In this document: positions 54,809 to 63,238 of the stretch, piece after piece | Layout: each line of letters opens with the position of its first letter | Position numbering within the stretch: position 1 is the stretch's first letter | Made by a program: the position numbers and the translations under genes | NCBI RefSeq assembly: GCF_001418015.1 | Contig: NZ_LIQG01000024.1 | Coordinates: forward strand, 1-64,000 | Direction of reading: 5' to 3' | DNA: 64,000 nucleotides | Origin: Lacinutrix mariniflava | Lineage (GTDB): Bacteria > Bacteroidota > Bacteroidia > Flavobacteriales > Flavobacteriaceae | The notes under the pieces: model-generated | Database searches by the model: none | What the model was told of the DNA's origin: nothing | What the model saw: the letters and a program-made list of their open reading frames with translations, nothing else

Positions 54809-55543
54809 TTATTTAAAATAAGATAATAATTCAGATTTTCTAGATGGTGAAACCATCACTTCTTTTCCGTTGCTTAATATTACACTTCCTCCTTTTCCTT
54901 TTACATATTTAACGACTTCATTAACATTAACCAAGTAACTTTTATGTACACGTGCAAAATTAGAATCGTGCAAGGCTTCTTCAAAATACTTAAGTGTTTT
55001 ACTTACCACTTTCTTTTTGTTGTTTAAATGAATTTCGGTGTAATTATCATCGGCTTTACAAAACAAAATATCAGCAATGCTTATAACTTCGAAGCCATTT
55101 TGCTGTGGAATAGTAATTTTACCTTCTACATTATTACTTGTTTTTGGCACTAAAACCTGATCTTGAAGCGCATCTTCTTTGGTCTTAATTTCTACTACAT
55201 AATCTACTGCTTTTATTAAATCGTCTATTGCAATAGGTTTCATTAAATAATAGCTTGCGTGTGCATTTAAAGCATCTATCGCATAATTATTGTAAGCAGT
55301 TACAAAAATAGTTTCGAAATCTCTATCGCCTACTTTATCTAACAAATCGAAAGCATTACCATAAGGCATTTCTACATCTAGAAAAACCAAATCTAACTCG
55401 TTGCTTCTTATTAACTCTAAGCCTTCGTTTATGTTTGCGGCTTCTCCAACAACGTTTACATTCGGGCAATATTTTTTGAGATAGTTTTTAAGTATCTCTC
55501 TGCTCGCTTGCTCGTCTTCTACTATTATTGAATTTAGTTTCAT
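54809..55543 (-). CDS. LytTR-family response regulator
   Basis: A 244-residue regulator. The receiver domain has the acidic pair VEDEQ and phospho-acceptor Asp56 in LVFLDVEMPYGN. The C-terminal LytTR DNA-binding domain has QNGFEVISIADILFCKADDN, KVVSKTLKYFEEAL and FARVHKSYLVNVNEVVKY. Its partner is the LytS-type kinase at 55924-58107, from which it is separated by a small lipoprotein gene. All three are on one strand. Confidence 0.93.
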   Translation of the reverse strand: MKLNSIIVEDEQASREILKNYLKKYCPNVNVVGEAANINEGLELIRSNELDLVFLDVEMPYGNAFDLLDKVGDRDFETIFVTAYNNYAIDALNAHASYYLMKPIAIDDLIKAVDYVVEIKTKEDALQDQVLVPKTSNNVEGKITIPQQNGFEVISIADILFCKADDNYTEIHLNNKKKVVSKTLKYFEEALHDSNFARVHKSYLVNVNEVVKYVKGKGGSVILSNGKEVMVSPSRKSELLSYFK

Positions 55544-55576
55544 ATGTATTTCCTGCGTAAGTAGGAGTCTTATTAA

Positions 55577-55921
55577 TTATTTAATTTTATCTAAACATTT
55601 ATTTGTCGTTATTATTAGAACGCCATGTAAAGCACCATCTAACTGCCTACCATTTGCTCCCTTAATACTATTTACCGTTAATATGTTTCTATTTTCTATT
55701 AATTCTAAAATTTCATTTTTTGAAGACACAACACCATCTCTAACCCATACAACTTTTTCAAAATCAACATATCCTTCAACATGAATTTTAAATTCGTCAA
55801 AAGAATTAATTTCTAATTCTTTTTTCCCATCAACAAATTCTAAACATTGTTTTTTTTCTTTAGCTGCTTTGCAACCAAAACAAATTATGAAAACCAATAA
55901 AAATAAAACTACAGGTTTCAT
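55577..55921 (-). CDS. Small lipoprotein embedded in the LytS/LytTR operon
   Basis: A 114-residue lipoprotein (lipobox FGCK, Cys17) with no recognised domain. Segments SFDEFKIHVEGYVDFEKVV and NSIKGANGRQLDGALHGVLI suggest a small beta-rich fold. It starts 2 bases after the kinase stop and ends 33 bases before the response regulator, so all three are probably translated from one message. Its periplasmic position suggests a possible sensory or modulating role with the kinase. That is inference only. Confidence 0.78.
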   Translation of the reverse strand: MKPVVLFLLVFIICFGCKAAKEKKQCLEFVDGKKELEINSFDEFKIHVEGYVDFEKVVWVRDGVVSSKNEILELIENRNILTVNSIKGANGRQLDGALHGVLIITTNKCLDKIK

Positions 55922-55923
55922 GT

Positions 55924-58107
55924 CTAATCTCGTTTTAAAGTAACCACAACCTTAGTTCCTGTATCGCCTTCAGCTTGAAAATCGTCTATAGAAACATCAA
56001 CTTTATCTTTATACATTTGATTTAAAATAGCGACACGTTTTTTTATATTTCCCATGCCTTTAGAATTCTGTTTTTGCTGGTTTGCTGTTTTTAGAGATTT
56101 AGATTTTTCGCGACCAATACCATTATCTACAATGGTTACAATAATTTCATCTTCACTCTTTTTACTAATAGTAATATCCAGTTGTCCTTTTTCTTGTTTA
56201 TAACGTAAGCCATGCCAAACTGCATTCTCTATATAAGGTTGCAGCAACATTGGAGGAATTTGGTAATCTGAAACGTTTATAGCTTCATCAACAGTAATTG
56301 TATAATCGAACTTATCTTGAAATCTAAAATGCTCTAATTTTGTATACAATTGCAATAGATCTATTTCTTTTTCCAACGGAATAAAATCCTGTTCGCTATT
56401 CTCTAAAACTGCTCGCATTAACTTAGAGAAATCGCTTAAATATTTATTAGCTGTCCGCTCATCGTTAGTGGCAATAAAACTATTTACAGAGTTTAATGCA
56501 TTAAATATAAAATGAGGATTCATTTGACTTCTTAAAGACCTTAAAGCCAATAAATTATTTGCTAAACGTTGTTGTTTTATGTATTTATACATTAAATAAG
56601 CAGCAAAAAGTAATAATAACAATCCACCAATAAGAGAGTAAATTATTAGTTTCTGACTCTTATTCTGTTCTTGGTTTAGGTTGTATCTACTTTGAGATAA
56701 TTCCCGATCACTTTCTAGCGAAGTGATTCGGTTTTGTTGTTCTGCAATATTCTTGTTAAAACGTGCTGCTTGTGTAATTTGCTGCTCCTTTTTAATATAA
56801 AGTGCTTCTACAGACTTGGTATATGCTTCATATGTTTTTAACGCATTTTCGTAATCTCCAGATTCTTTAAAAACTTCAGATAACTTACGTGTTGCATCTT
56901 TATCGACTACTAAATCCTTACGTTCTTTTGCTTCGACCCTACTTTTTTCTAAATATGGTATGGCATCTTCATAATTACGCTGCATATATAAAGCATTACC
57001 AATTTTATAGTTTTGCTTTTGGGTAGTAAAATCGCTTTCAATATCAATTACAGAATCTGTTTCAATATCTTTTATATCTAGAATAGCTTCTTGTCTTAAG
57101 CGAATTTCGTCATCAAAATTTTGATTAGAATTATTAAAGTCTGCAAATTTAATTTTCTCCTCTACTGCACGTTTTTTATTTTCTTTCGATGCAAGATTTA
57201 GCGAATTATTATAATATTGTTCTGCTTTTTCTGTACTTCCGTTAGCATCAAAAGTTTGTGCTATTTTAGAATTTAAATCGGTTACTTTTGGTGCAATTAA
57301 ATGCTGCTGAGCAATACTCAATGCTGTGTTATAATACGCTACAGACTTTGTATAATCCATCATTCTATAATACACGTCTCCAAGTCCTTCGTTCAATTCA
57401 ACTAATTGATAATTGGATAATTCACTCTGATTTAATTCTTCTAAAACCGAAATGCTTTCTTGATAATTATTATTCATCATATAAGCTTTTCCTAACTTTA
57501 GTTTCACTTCATTAAACTTAAAACTATTAAGGCTTATTCTGTAATTAGACACTGCTAAATCATATTGCTTCCAGTACATATAGACATCTGCAAGTACTTC
57601 AAAAGCTTCAGCATTTTGCTTAACAGAACTACTACTTTTTATACTTTCGGTTACAAATTGAATACTTTTTTCGGCAGATTTCTTTTTATAAACTAACGCA
57701 GAATCAATTAAGTTATTAAATGACGTGTCTTGTTTTCGTTTAAACGAATTAACACCAGACTGCGACGATTTCACTAATACATTTACAGTAATACGATCGT
57801 TACTCTCAATTGTGTGATAAATAGTTTCAAAATCTTTATGACTTATAATAAGTTCGTCTCCAATTTTTGCACGTACTCTAAATTCACCAATAGCATTAGA
57901 CGATGTATATCCGCCACCATTAACTTGAACATTTACATCTTCAATGGCTTCGTTAGTACCGTCTTCCTTAACCAGTCCTCGAACATCGAAAAAATCTTTT
58001 TCAATAGTTAGATTCTGTTTATTAACAGCGCTATTTTGCTGCGAATACATAATTAACGTACTGCACGCAATAAGAATACAACTGATATATAATTTTATTT
58101 CTTTCAT
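55924..58107 (-). CDS. TPR-containing LytS-type sensor histidine kinase
   Basis: A 727-residue kinase. The signal peptide (ending MYSQQ) precedes a carboxypeptidase-regulatory-like domain (about 42-110: FDVRGLVKEDGTNEAIEDVN, FRVRAKIGDELIISH), which is unusual at the front of a kinase. Several tetratricopeptide repeats (about 150-440) and a coiled coil follow. There is one membrane helix (LIIYSLIGGLLLLLFAAYLM) and a His_kinase domain with His532 in QMNPHFIFNAL. The N-box is ENAVWHGLR and the ATP site DNGIGREKS. It feeds the LytTR regulator downstream. The periplasmic TPR sensor suggests protein-protein signals. Confidence 0.92.
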   Translation of the reverse strand: MKEIKLYISCILIACSTLIMYSQQNSAVNKQNLTIEKDFFDVRGLVKEDGTNEAIEDVNVQVNGGGYTSSNAIGEFRVRAKIGDELIISHKDFETIYHTIESNDRITVNVLVKSSQSGVNSFKRKQDTSFNNLIDSALVYKKKSAEKSIQFVTESIKSSSSVKQNAEAFEVLADVYMYWKQYDLAVSNYRISLNSFKFNEVKLKLGKAYMMNNNYQESISVLEELNQSELSNYQLVELNEGLGDVYYRMMDYTKSVAYYNTALSIAQQHLIAPKVTDLNSKIAQTFDANGSTEKAEQYYNNSLNLASKENKKRAVEEKIKFADFNNSNQNFDDEIRLRQEAILDIKDIETDSVIDIESDFTTQKQNYKIGNALYMQRNYEDAIPYLEKSRVEAKERKDLVVDKDATRKLSEVFKESGDYENALKTYEAYTKSVEALYIKKEQQITQAARFNKNIAEQQNRITSLESDRELSQSRYNLNQEQNKSQKLIIYSLIGGLLLLLFAAYLMYKYIKQQRLANNLLALRSLRSQMNPHFIFNALNSVNSFIATNDERTANKYLSDFSKLMRAVLENSEQDFIPLEKEIDLLQLYTKLEHFRFQDKFDYTITVDEAINVSDYQIPPMLLQPYIENAVWHGLRYKQEKGQLDITISKKSEDEIIVTIVDNGIGREKSKSLKTANQQKQNSKGMGNIKKRVAILNQMYKDKVDVSIDDFQAEGDTGTKVVVTLKRD

Positions 58108-58315
58108 TTTTTTTTAAATACTAAAAGATAAACTTACACACTTTAATTGGCATATTAAAATGCCTTTAATCCAAATTATAGTAATAGCTAAACAAAACGA
58201 CCTTGTTTACTCATCTACAAACAGATATTACTCATTATAAAGTAGCGTTCACTCATTACTGTTTTTAATTAATAAGAGTTAGACATAGGTTTACACTCTA
58301 ATTTATAACAAACAA

Positions 58316-59338
58316 ATGAAATACTCTATTTACATAATCTTACTATTATATTTCTCTAATTTAAATGCGCAAATTAAAGGGAATGCAACCACTATTTCTA
58401 GGCAAAATGTTATCCGAGCAGAATCACTTGGTAACGCCAATACTTATGGAAATAACTTGAATACTTTTAGACAGCAAACCTTAGTGCCAAATCCTGTAAT
58501 TACTATTAATGTAAAAGCGCTTAACAATATTGTTGCAGATTCTTACACAGCTGTCTTTAATTTAGTTCAAATTGGTGAAACGGCAGAAGACACTAATAAA
58601 CTAATGAACGAACGTGTTAATCGCTTAAAAAGCACTTTAACGACTCATGGCATTCTTAGTAATGACTTTATTATAGATGTAATTTCTTTCGTTCCTGTTT
58701 ACGAAACTATAGTTGAAAAAAAATTATTTAGTAAAACATATACTGAAGTACCCAAAGGATTCGAATTACAACAAAACTTACATATTAAATTCACTAAGGT
58801 TAACCAATTTGAAAAAATATTAGCCGCATGTGCTAAGAATGAAATTTACAACTTAGTAAAAGTAGATTATTTTATAAATAACATTGAAGCCATCTATTCA
58901 AACTTAAGAGCTGAAATACTAAAGACATTAAAAGACAAAAAACAATTTTACAATGACTTAGGTTTCGATTTAACAAATTATAATCCAACTATGGCAGATA
59001 TAAAGTACTGCCACTTTCCACGCGAATTCTATAAAAACTATCAAGCGTTTAATAGCATTTCTTTAGAAGCTATAAAAAAACCTAAGGGTGTCTTAAAAGC
59101 AAAAAAACAAACCTCTTATTATTACGACCCATTGTCTTTTAAAGACTATGATATTGTAATTAACCCATCTATTGTAGAACCTGTTATTCAAATTGGCATG
59201 GAAATAAAAATTCAATACAGAGAGAAGCCTAAAGAACCACAGATTATAGAAAATGTAAAAGAGATTATAAAAAACAAATATTTTATACTGTCTAAAGATG
59301 GGGAAATTAAAGCAAAAGAATTAAAACTTGAAAACTAA
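58316..59338 (+). CDS. SIMPL/DUF541-domain exported protein
   Basis: A 340-residue exported protein with a signal peptide (LLLYFSNLNAQ). Residues about 60-240 follow the SIMPL (DUF541) layout: TINVKALNNIVADSYTAVFN, MNERVNRLKSTLTTHGI, SFVPVYETI and KGFELQQNLHIKF. The C-terminal region (KDYDIVINPSIVEPVIQIGM) is beta-rich. SIMPL proteins are periplasmic or outer-membrane with unclear function. It ends 5 bases before the vWA lipoprotein gene, which suggests the two proteins work together. Confidence 0.75.
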   Translation: MKYSIYIILLLYFSNLNAQIKGNATTISRQNVIRAESLGNANTYGNNLNTFRQQTLVPNPVITINVKALNNIVADSYTAVFNLVQIGETAEDTNKLMNERVNRLKSTLTTHGILSNDFIIDVISFVPVYETIVEKKLFSKTYTEVPKGFELQQNLHIKFTKVNQFEKILAACAKNEIYNLVKVDYFINNIEAIYSNLRAEILKTLKDKKQFYNDLGFDLTNYNPTMADIKYCHFPREFYKNYQAFNSISLEAIKKPKGVLKAKKQTSYYYDPLSFKDYDIVINPSIVEPVIQIGMEIKIQYREKPKEPQIIENVKEIIKNKYFILSKDGEIKAKELKLEN

Positions 59339-59343
59339 AAATT

Positions 59344-60507
59344 ATGAAAACAATAATTAAACAAATCTCAATAGCCTTGATAGCCTTTTTCTTTTTGGCT
59401 TGTAACGCTAACAACAAAAAGCAAACTGAGCGTTATGCTTTAAATGAAACAATTAAAACTATTTCAAAGCCAGATAAGCAATACATAAAAGTTGCATTAC
59501 TATTAGATACCAGTAATAGTATGGATGGTTTAATAGACCAAGCAAAAGCACAACTTTGGGAAATTATAAACGAGTTATCTTATGCAAAATGTAAAGACGA
59601 CAAACCTAATCTAGAAATAGCACTTTACGAATATGGAAACGATAATTTAAACGCAGAAGAAGGTTACATTCGACAAGTATTAGCATTTAGTGATGATTTA
59701 GACGAGATTTCTAAACAACTCTTCTCTTTAACTACAAAAGGAGGTAATGAGTATTGTGGTTACGTAATTAATACTGTTTTAGAACAATTAGAATGGAATG
59801 ACAGCCCAGACGACTTAAAGCTTATATTTATTGCTGGAAATGAACCTTTTACGCAAGGAAAAATAAATTACAAAGGTGCATCTAAACGCGCCCATAATAA
59901 CGATATCACTATAAACACTATTTTTTGTGGTGATTATAATCAAGGTATTTCTGGTTACTGGAAAGATGGAGCAGATTTGGCACATGGAGATTATATGGCT
60001 ATTAATCATAACCAAGAAACCGTTCATGTTGCAACACCATACGACGACGCTATTTTAGCACAAAACAATAAACTAAATAAAACTTATGTAGCTTATGGTC
60101 GCCAAGGCAATCTAAAAATGAAATTACAGGCGGAACAAGATGATAATGCTGAAGGTTACAGTAATGCTAATGCAGTAAGTAGAACCGTTAGTAAAAGTTC
60201 TCATTTGTATAAAAATTCTTCTTGGGACTTAATAGATGCTTCAAAAGATAAAGCTTTTAAATATGAAACTTTAGATGAAAGTGAACTACCTCAGGAGCTT
60301 AAAAACAAAAGTACTTCAGAAATTAAATCATATGTTTCAAACAAAATTAAAGAGCGTGAAATAATTCAGAAAGAAATTCAAAAATTAAATAGTAAACGAA
60401 AAGATTACATTCTAAAAGCTAATAAAAATAATAGCAACGGATTAGAGAACGCCATGATAAAAGCAATAAAATCTCAGGCTAAAGCAAAAAACTATACATG
60501 GAAATAG
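59344..60507 (+). CDS. von Willebrand factor A-domain lipoprotein
   Basis: A 387-residue lipoprotein (lipobox FLAC, Cys20). The vWA domain spans about 45-235 with an intact MIDAS start, DTSNSM (Asp55, Ser57, Ser59), and the downstream metal-loop TTKGGNEYCGYV and FIAGNEPF. The rest is helical (KSTSEIKSYVSNKIKEREII), ending basic. It likely mediates protein binding or assembly in the envelope. It is coupled to the SIMPL gene 5 bases upstream. This pair lies divergent from the LytS operon; regulation by that system is only a possibility. Confidence 0.85.
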   Translation: MKTIIKQISIALIAFFFLACNANNKKQTERYALNETIKTISKPDKQYIKVALLLDTSNSMDGLIDQAKAQLWEIINELSYAKCKDDKPNLEIALYEYGNDNLNAEEGYIRQVLAFSDDLDEISKQLFSLTTKGGNEYCGYVINTVLEQLEWNDSPDDLKLIFIAGNEPFTQGKINYKGASKRAHNNDITINTIFCGDYNQGISGYWKDGADLAHGDYMAINHNQETVHVATPYDDAILAQNNKLNKTYVAYGRQGNLKMKLQAEQDDNAEGYSNANAVSRTVSKSSHLYKNSSWDLIDASKDKAFKYETLDESELPQELKNKSTSEIKSYVSNKIKEREIIQKEIQKLNSKRKDYILKANKNNSNGLENAMIKAIKSQAKAKNYTWK

Positions 60508-60577
60508 TTTTATACTTTAATAATTACCAATAAAAAATGCTCGATAAGATATATTTTTATAAAGTATGTTTTTGTAT

Positions 60578-61594
60578 TTAGTTAATAGCAGGACAATTAC
60601 AACTGTAACGTTCTTTAGCACAACCAAAGTTATATCCAAAAGTTAATTGATGAAAACCACCGTTATTAAACACTACTGCATTAGTTTGGTAACTATAAGT
60701 ATAAGCAAACATGAAATCGTTTAAATTAACACCTAAAAGTGGCGTTATATATTGTAATTTTTGGCTACTTACACCGTCTCCATCTCTAAAATCTGCTCCA
60801 TCTAAACTTCTTCTGTAAGATATACCTCCCCAAACTTTACCAAAATCCATTGTTTTATAAGCTTTAAGGTTAACGTCAATTGAAGCTTCCTCTGTCGCGT
60901 CTCTATACATAAACATAACCGAAGGTTCAAAACTCCAATCGTTACTATAACTGCTAAATGTATTTCCAACAGAAACTAAATAGGTTCTTAAATTACTAAA
61001 GTTAAGGTCTCCAGGATTGTTATTAAAATTCACTCCATCATTCTCTAATAAATTCTTAACTGTAGCATGTGCATAAAAATCATACAAGTGGTAAGAAAAT
61101 CCAAAATCAACATTAAAATTAGTTGCAGATTGTTCAATTCCACCAATAAGAGGATCTGGACCATCAGCTAAAAAAGTAGTTTCATCTAGTTTATATTGAA
61201 TTGCTCCAAGACTTAAACCAAAAGAAAGCATGTTTAAATCTACTTCACTTCTAGAAAACATAATATGGTGTGCATAGGTTAAATATGCTCCTGTTTGTGA
61301 GTGATAACCGTTTTTATCAGAATATACAATCCCTCCTATTCCAGATTGAGACTCCCCAATTCTACCATTTATACTTGCTGTTAATAATGCAGGTGCATCA
61401 TCATCACCAAACCATTGTTGACGACCAGTAATTCTAACTTTAGAACAATTAGCAGCTCCAGCCATAGACGGATGGATAAGATAGTAGTTATCTGTTAAGT
61501 AATCTGAATATATTGGAAGCCCTTCTTGTGCTTTAGCAAATTGAGTGCTAAAAAACACTATAACTGCCAATACTAATAACCTTTGTAATCTCAT
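60578..61594 (-). CDS. PorP/SprF family type IX secretion-related outer-membrane protein
   Basis: A 338-residue outer-membrane protein. The signal peptide (FFSTQFAKAQ) is followed by QEGLPIYSDYLTDNYYLIHP and SMAGAANCSKVRITGRQQW, the PorP/SprF opening. The barrel continues to QLTFGYNFG and ends in a short Cys-containing tail. PorP/SprF proteins work with T9SS substrates, often adhesins with CHU_C (B-type) sorting domains. Such an adhesin end is present at 63239-64000. Start at the ATG at 61594 rather than 61609. A minus-strand TATATTTG at 61683-61690 could be part of its promoter. Confidence 0.9.
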   Translation of the reverse strand: MRLQRLLVLAVIVFFSTQFAKAQEGLPIYSDYLTDNYYLIHPSMAGAANCSKVRITGRQQWFGDDDAPALLTASINGRIGESQSGIGGIVYSDKNGYHSQTGAYLTYAHHIMFSRSEVDLNMLSFGLSLGAIQYKLDETTFLADGPDPLIGGIEQSATNFNVDFGFSYHLYDFYAHATVKNLLENDGVNFNNNPGDLNFSNLRTYLVSVGNTFSSYSNDWSFEPSVMFMYRDATEEASIDVNLKAYKTMDFGKVWGGISYRRSLDGADFRDGDGVSSQKLQYITPLLGVNLNDFMFAYTYSYQTNAVVFNNGGFHQLTFGYNFGCAKERYSCNCPAIN

Positions 61595-61830
61595 AATATC
61601 TTTTTTCAAGGTAGATGTTGGTTCAAAAATGTATAGCTTATGCTACTATAACTATATTTCGTATAATAAATTTTACTATTGCCAAATATATAAATTTCAT
61701 TTGTAATATTTAGGCTCTCAAAAGTTAAAGCTACCAATATAGAAAGGATTTAACAAAAAAGCTAAATTTTTAGTCCTATTGACGCTATCTTTTAAGTATC
61801 AAATATATCGATATCTCTACTTACTTTTAG

Positions 61831-61838
61831 TATTTTTG
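61831..61838 (+). promoter_or_regulatory. TAnnTTTG box of the Nfu gene
   Basis: TATTTTTG at 61831-61838 lies 18 bases before the ATG. No upstream TTG is seen at the usual distance, so the match is partial. Confidence 0.45.
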
Positions 61839-61856
61839 CATAAAAATTGTTGCAAA

Positions 61857-62759
61857 ATGAACACATTTAAAATTACTACACAAGAAACTTCTAATCCAAC
61901 CATATTAAAATTCGAAGTAAATCAATTTATTACTCAACATCAGAGTTTCGAATTTAACAATATAGATGAAGCTAAAGCCTCTCCTTTGGCTCAGCAATTA
62001 TTCTATCTTCCTTTTGTAAAAAAAGTCTATGTAACCAGCAATTTTGTTGCTATAGAGCGTTTTAATATTGTAGAATGGAAAGACGTTGAAAATGAGGTTT
62101 CTGAACAAATTGAAAACTACCTAAATGAAGGTAACCAAGTAATAAATCAAGACATTGCTCCTAAAAAGACACCTGTTACAGTATATGCTGAAAGCACTCC
62201 AAATCCGAGTGTTATTAAGTTTGTTGCTAATAAAAAAATAGCAAATGCTGCTTTTGAGTTTACTTCAATAGACACTGCTAAATCTTCACCTCTAGCTACA
62301 GAGCTCTTTCATTTCCCTTTTGTTAAAGGCGTTTTTATAGATGAAAACTATGTATCTGTGACAAAATATGATGTCGCCGAATGGAATGACATCACTAATG
62401 AACTACGTGAATTTATTAGAGGATATATTGAAAATGGAAAAGAAATAATTTTAGCGAATGCTCCTGAGGTGATAGAAAAGTCTACAGAAAAAGTTGAAGC
62501 ACATTTTGAAAGCTTGGATGATATCTCTAAAGAAATCATTAATATCCTTGAAGAATATGTTAAGCCTGCAGTTGCTAGTGATGGAGGAAATATACAGTTC
62601 GATTCTTACGATGAAGCTACTAAAACTGTAAAAGTAATATTACAAGGTGCTTGTAGTGGATGTCCTTCTTCTACGTTTACACTAAAAAATGGTATAGAAA
62701 ACATGTTAAAAGAAATGTTAAAAGGTAAAGTAAATACAGTTGAAGCTATAAACGGTTAA
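61857..62759 (+). CDS. nfu: Nfu-type iron-sulfur scaffold with duplicated N-domain
   Basis: A 300-residue iron-sulfur carrier. Two tandem Nfu N-terminal domains are visible: ETSNPTILKFEVNQ with DEAKASPLAQQLFYLPFVK, and ESTPNPSVIKFVANK with DTAKSSPLATELFHFPFVKG. The NifU C-terminal domain carries the cluster-binding pair Cys266 and Cys269 in GACSGCPSSTFTL. The usual layout has one N-domain. The frame opens at 61779, but the ATG at 61857 (MNTFKITTQETSNP) matches the family and follows a promoter box. It transfers Fe-S clusters to target proteins. Single gene next to dodecin. Confidence 0.92.
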   Translation: MNTFKITTQETSNPTILKFEVNQFITQHQSFEFNNIDEAKASPLAQQLFYLPFVKKVYVTSNFVAIERFNIVEWKDVENEVSEQIENYLNEGNQVINQDIAPKKTPVTVYAESTPNPSVIKFVANKKIANAAFEFTSIDTAKSSPLATELFHFPFVKGVFIDENYVSVTKYDVAEWNDITNELREFIRGYIENGKEIILANAPEVIEKSTEKVEAHFESLDDISKEIINILEEYVKPAVASDGGNIQFDSYDEATKTVKVILQGACSGCPSSTFTLKNGIENMLKEMLKGKVNTVEAING

Positions 62760-62809
62760 TCTTATAAATAAACCTTTCATCGGTTTAGCTCTTTTTAAAA
62801 TAACTCCAT

Positions 62810-62840
62810 TTGTCGATTTTTATAAAATTCTGTAATTTAG
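62810..62840 (+). promoter_or_regulatory. Dodecin promoter
   Basis: TTG (62810-62812), 20-base spacer, TAATTTAG (62833-62840), one mismatch from TAnnTTTG. The ATG is 28 bases past the box. Confidence 0.55.
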
Positions 62841-62868
62841 AGTCAATATTAATTTAAAACTCAAAATT

Positions 62869-63069
62869 ATGGCTGTATTAAAAGTTATTGAAGTATTATC
62901 AAATTCTGAAAAAAGTTGGGAAGATGCAACTAAAAAAGCGGTAAAGCATGCTTCTAAAAGTATAAAGAACATTCGTTCAGTATACGTTCAAGATCAAAGT
63001 GCAAGCGTTAAAGATGGCGAAGTATATGACTTTAGAGTTAACTTAAAGATTACGTTTGAAGTAAACTAA
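62869..63069 (+). CDS. Dodecin (flavin-binding protein)
   Basis: A 66-residue protein: MAVLKVIEVLSNSEKSWEDA, then KAVKHASKSIKNIRSVYVQD and YDFRVNLKITFEVN. This is the dodecin fold, which assembles into a hollow dodecamer storing flavins. WEDA (Trp17) supplies the residue that stacks on flavin in relatives. It has its own promoter and a strong terminator. Confidence 0.93.
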   Translation: MAVLKVIEVLSNSEKSWEDATKKAVKHASKSIKNIRSVYVQDQSASVKDGEVYDFRVNLKITFEVN

Positions 63070-63090
63070 CTACATTTAAAACATACTATA

Positions 63091-63126
63091 AAAAACGCCT
63101 GAAGATATCTTCAGGCGTTTTGTTTT
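63091..63126 (+). terminator. Dodecin terminator
   Basis: AAAACGCCTGAAGAT and ATCTTCAGGCGTTTT, a perfect 15-bp palindrome, then GTTTT. Confidence 0.9.
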
Positions 63127-63180
63127 AATAACACTTCTTTATTTAAGTTGCTCCTAACATTAAGTCGCATCTTATATTCT

Positions 63181-63220
63181 AAATAGAAAAGCCTGAACAT
63201 ATGTTCAGGCTTTTCTATTT
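63181..63220 (-). terminator. Terminator of the T9SS adhesin gene
   Basis: A perfect 40-base palindrome centred at 63200/63201, with arm AAATAGAAAAGCCTGAACAT. It can fold on both strands, and on the minus strand ends TTTTCTATTT after the GC-rich core. It lies 19 bases past the stop of the minus-strand gene and has the same core (GCCTGAA/TTCAGGC) as the dodecin terminator. Confidence 0.8.
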
Positions 63221-63238
63221 AATAATTAGTATTACTAT

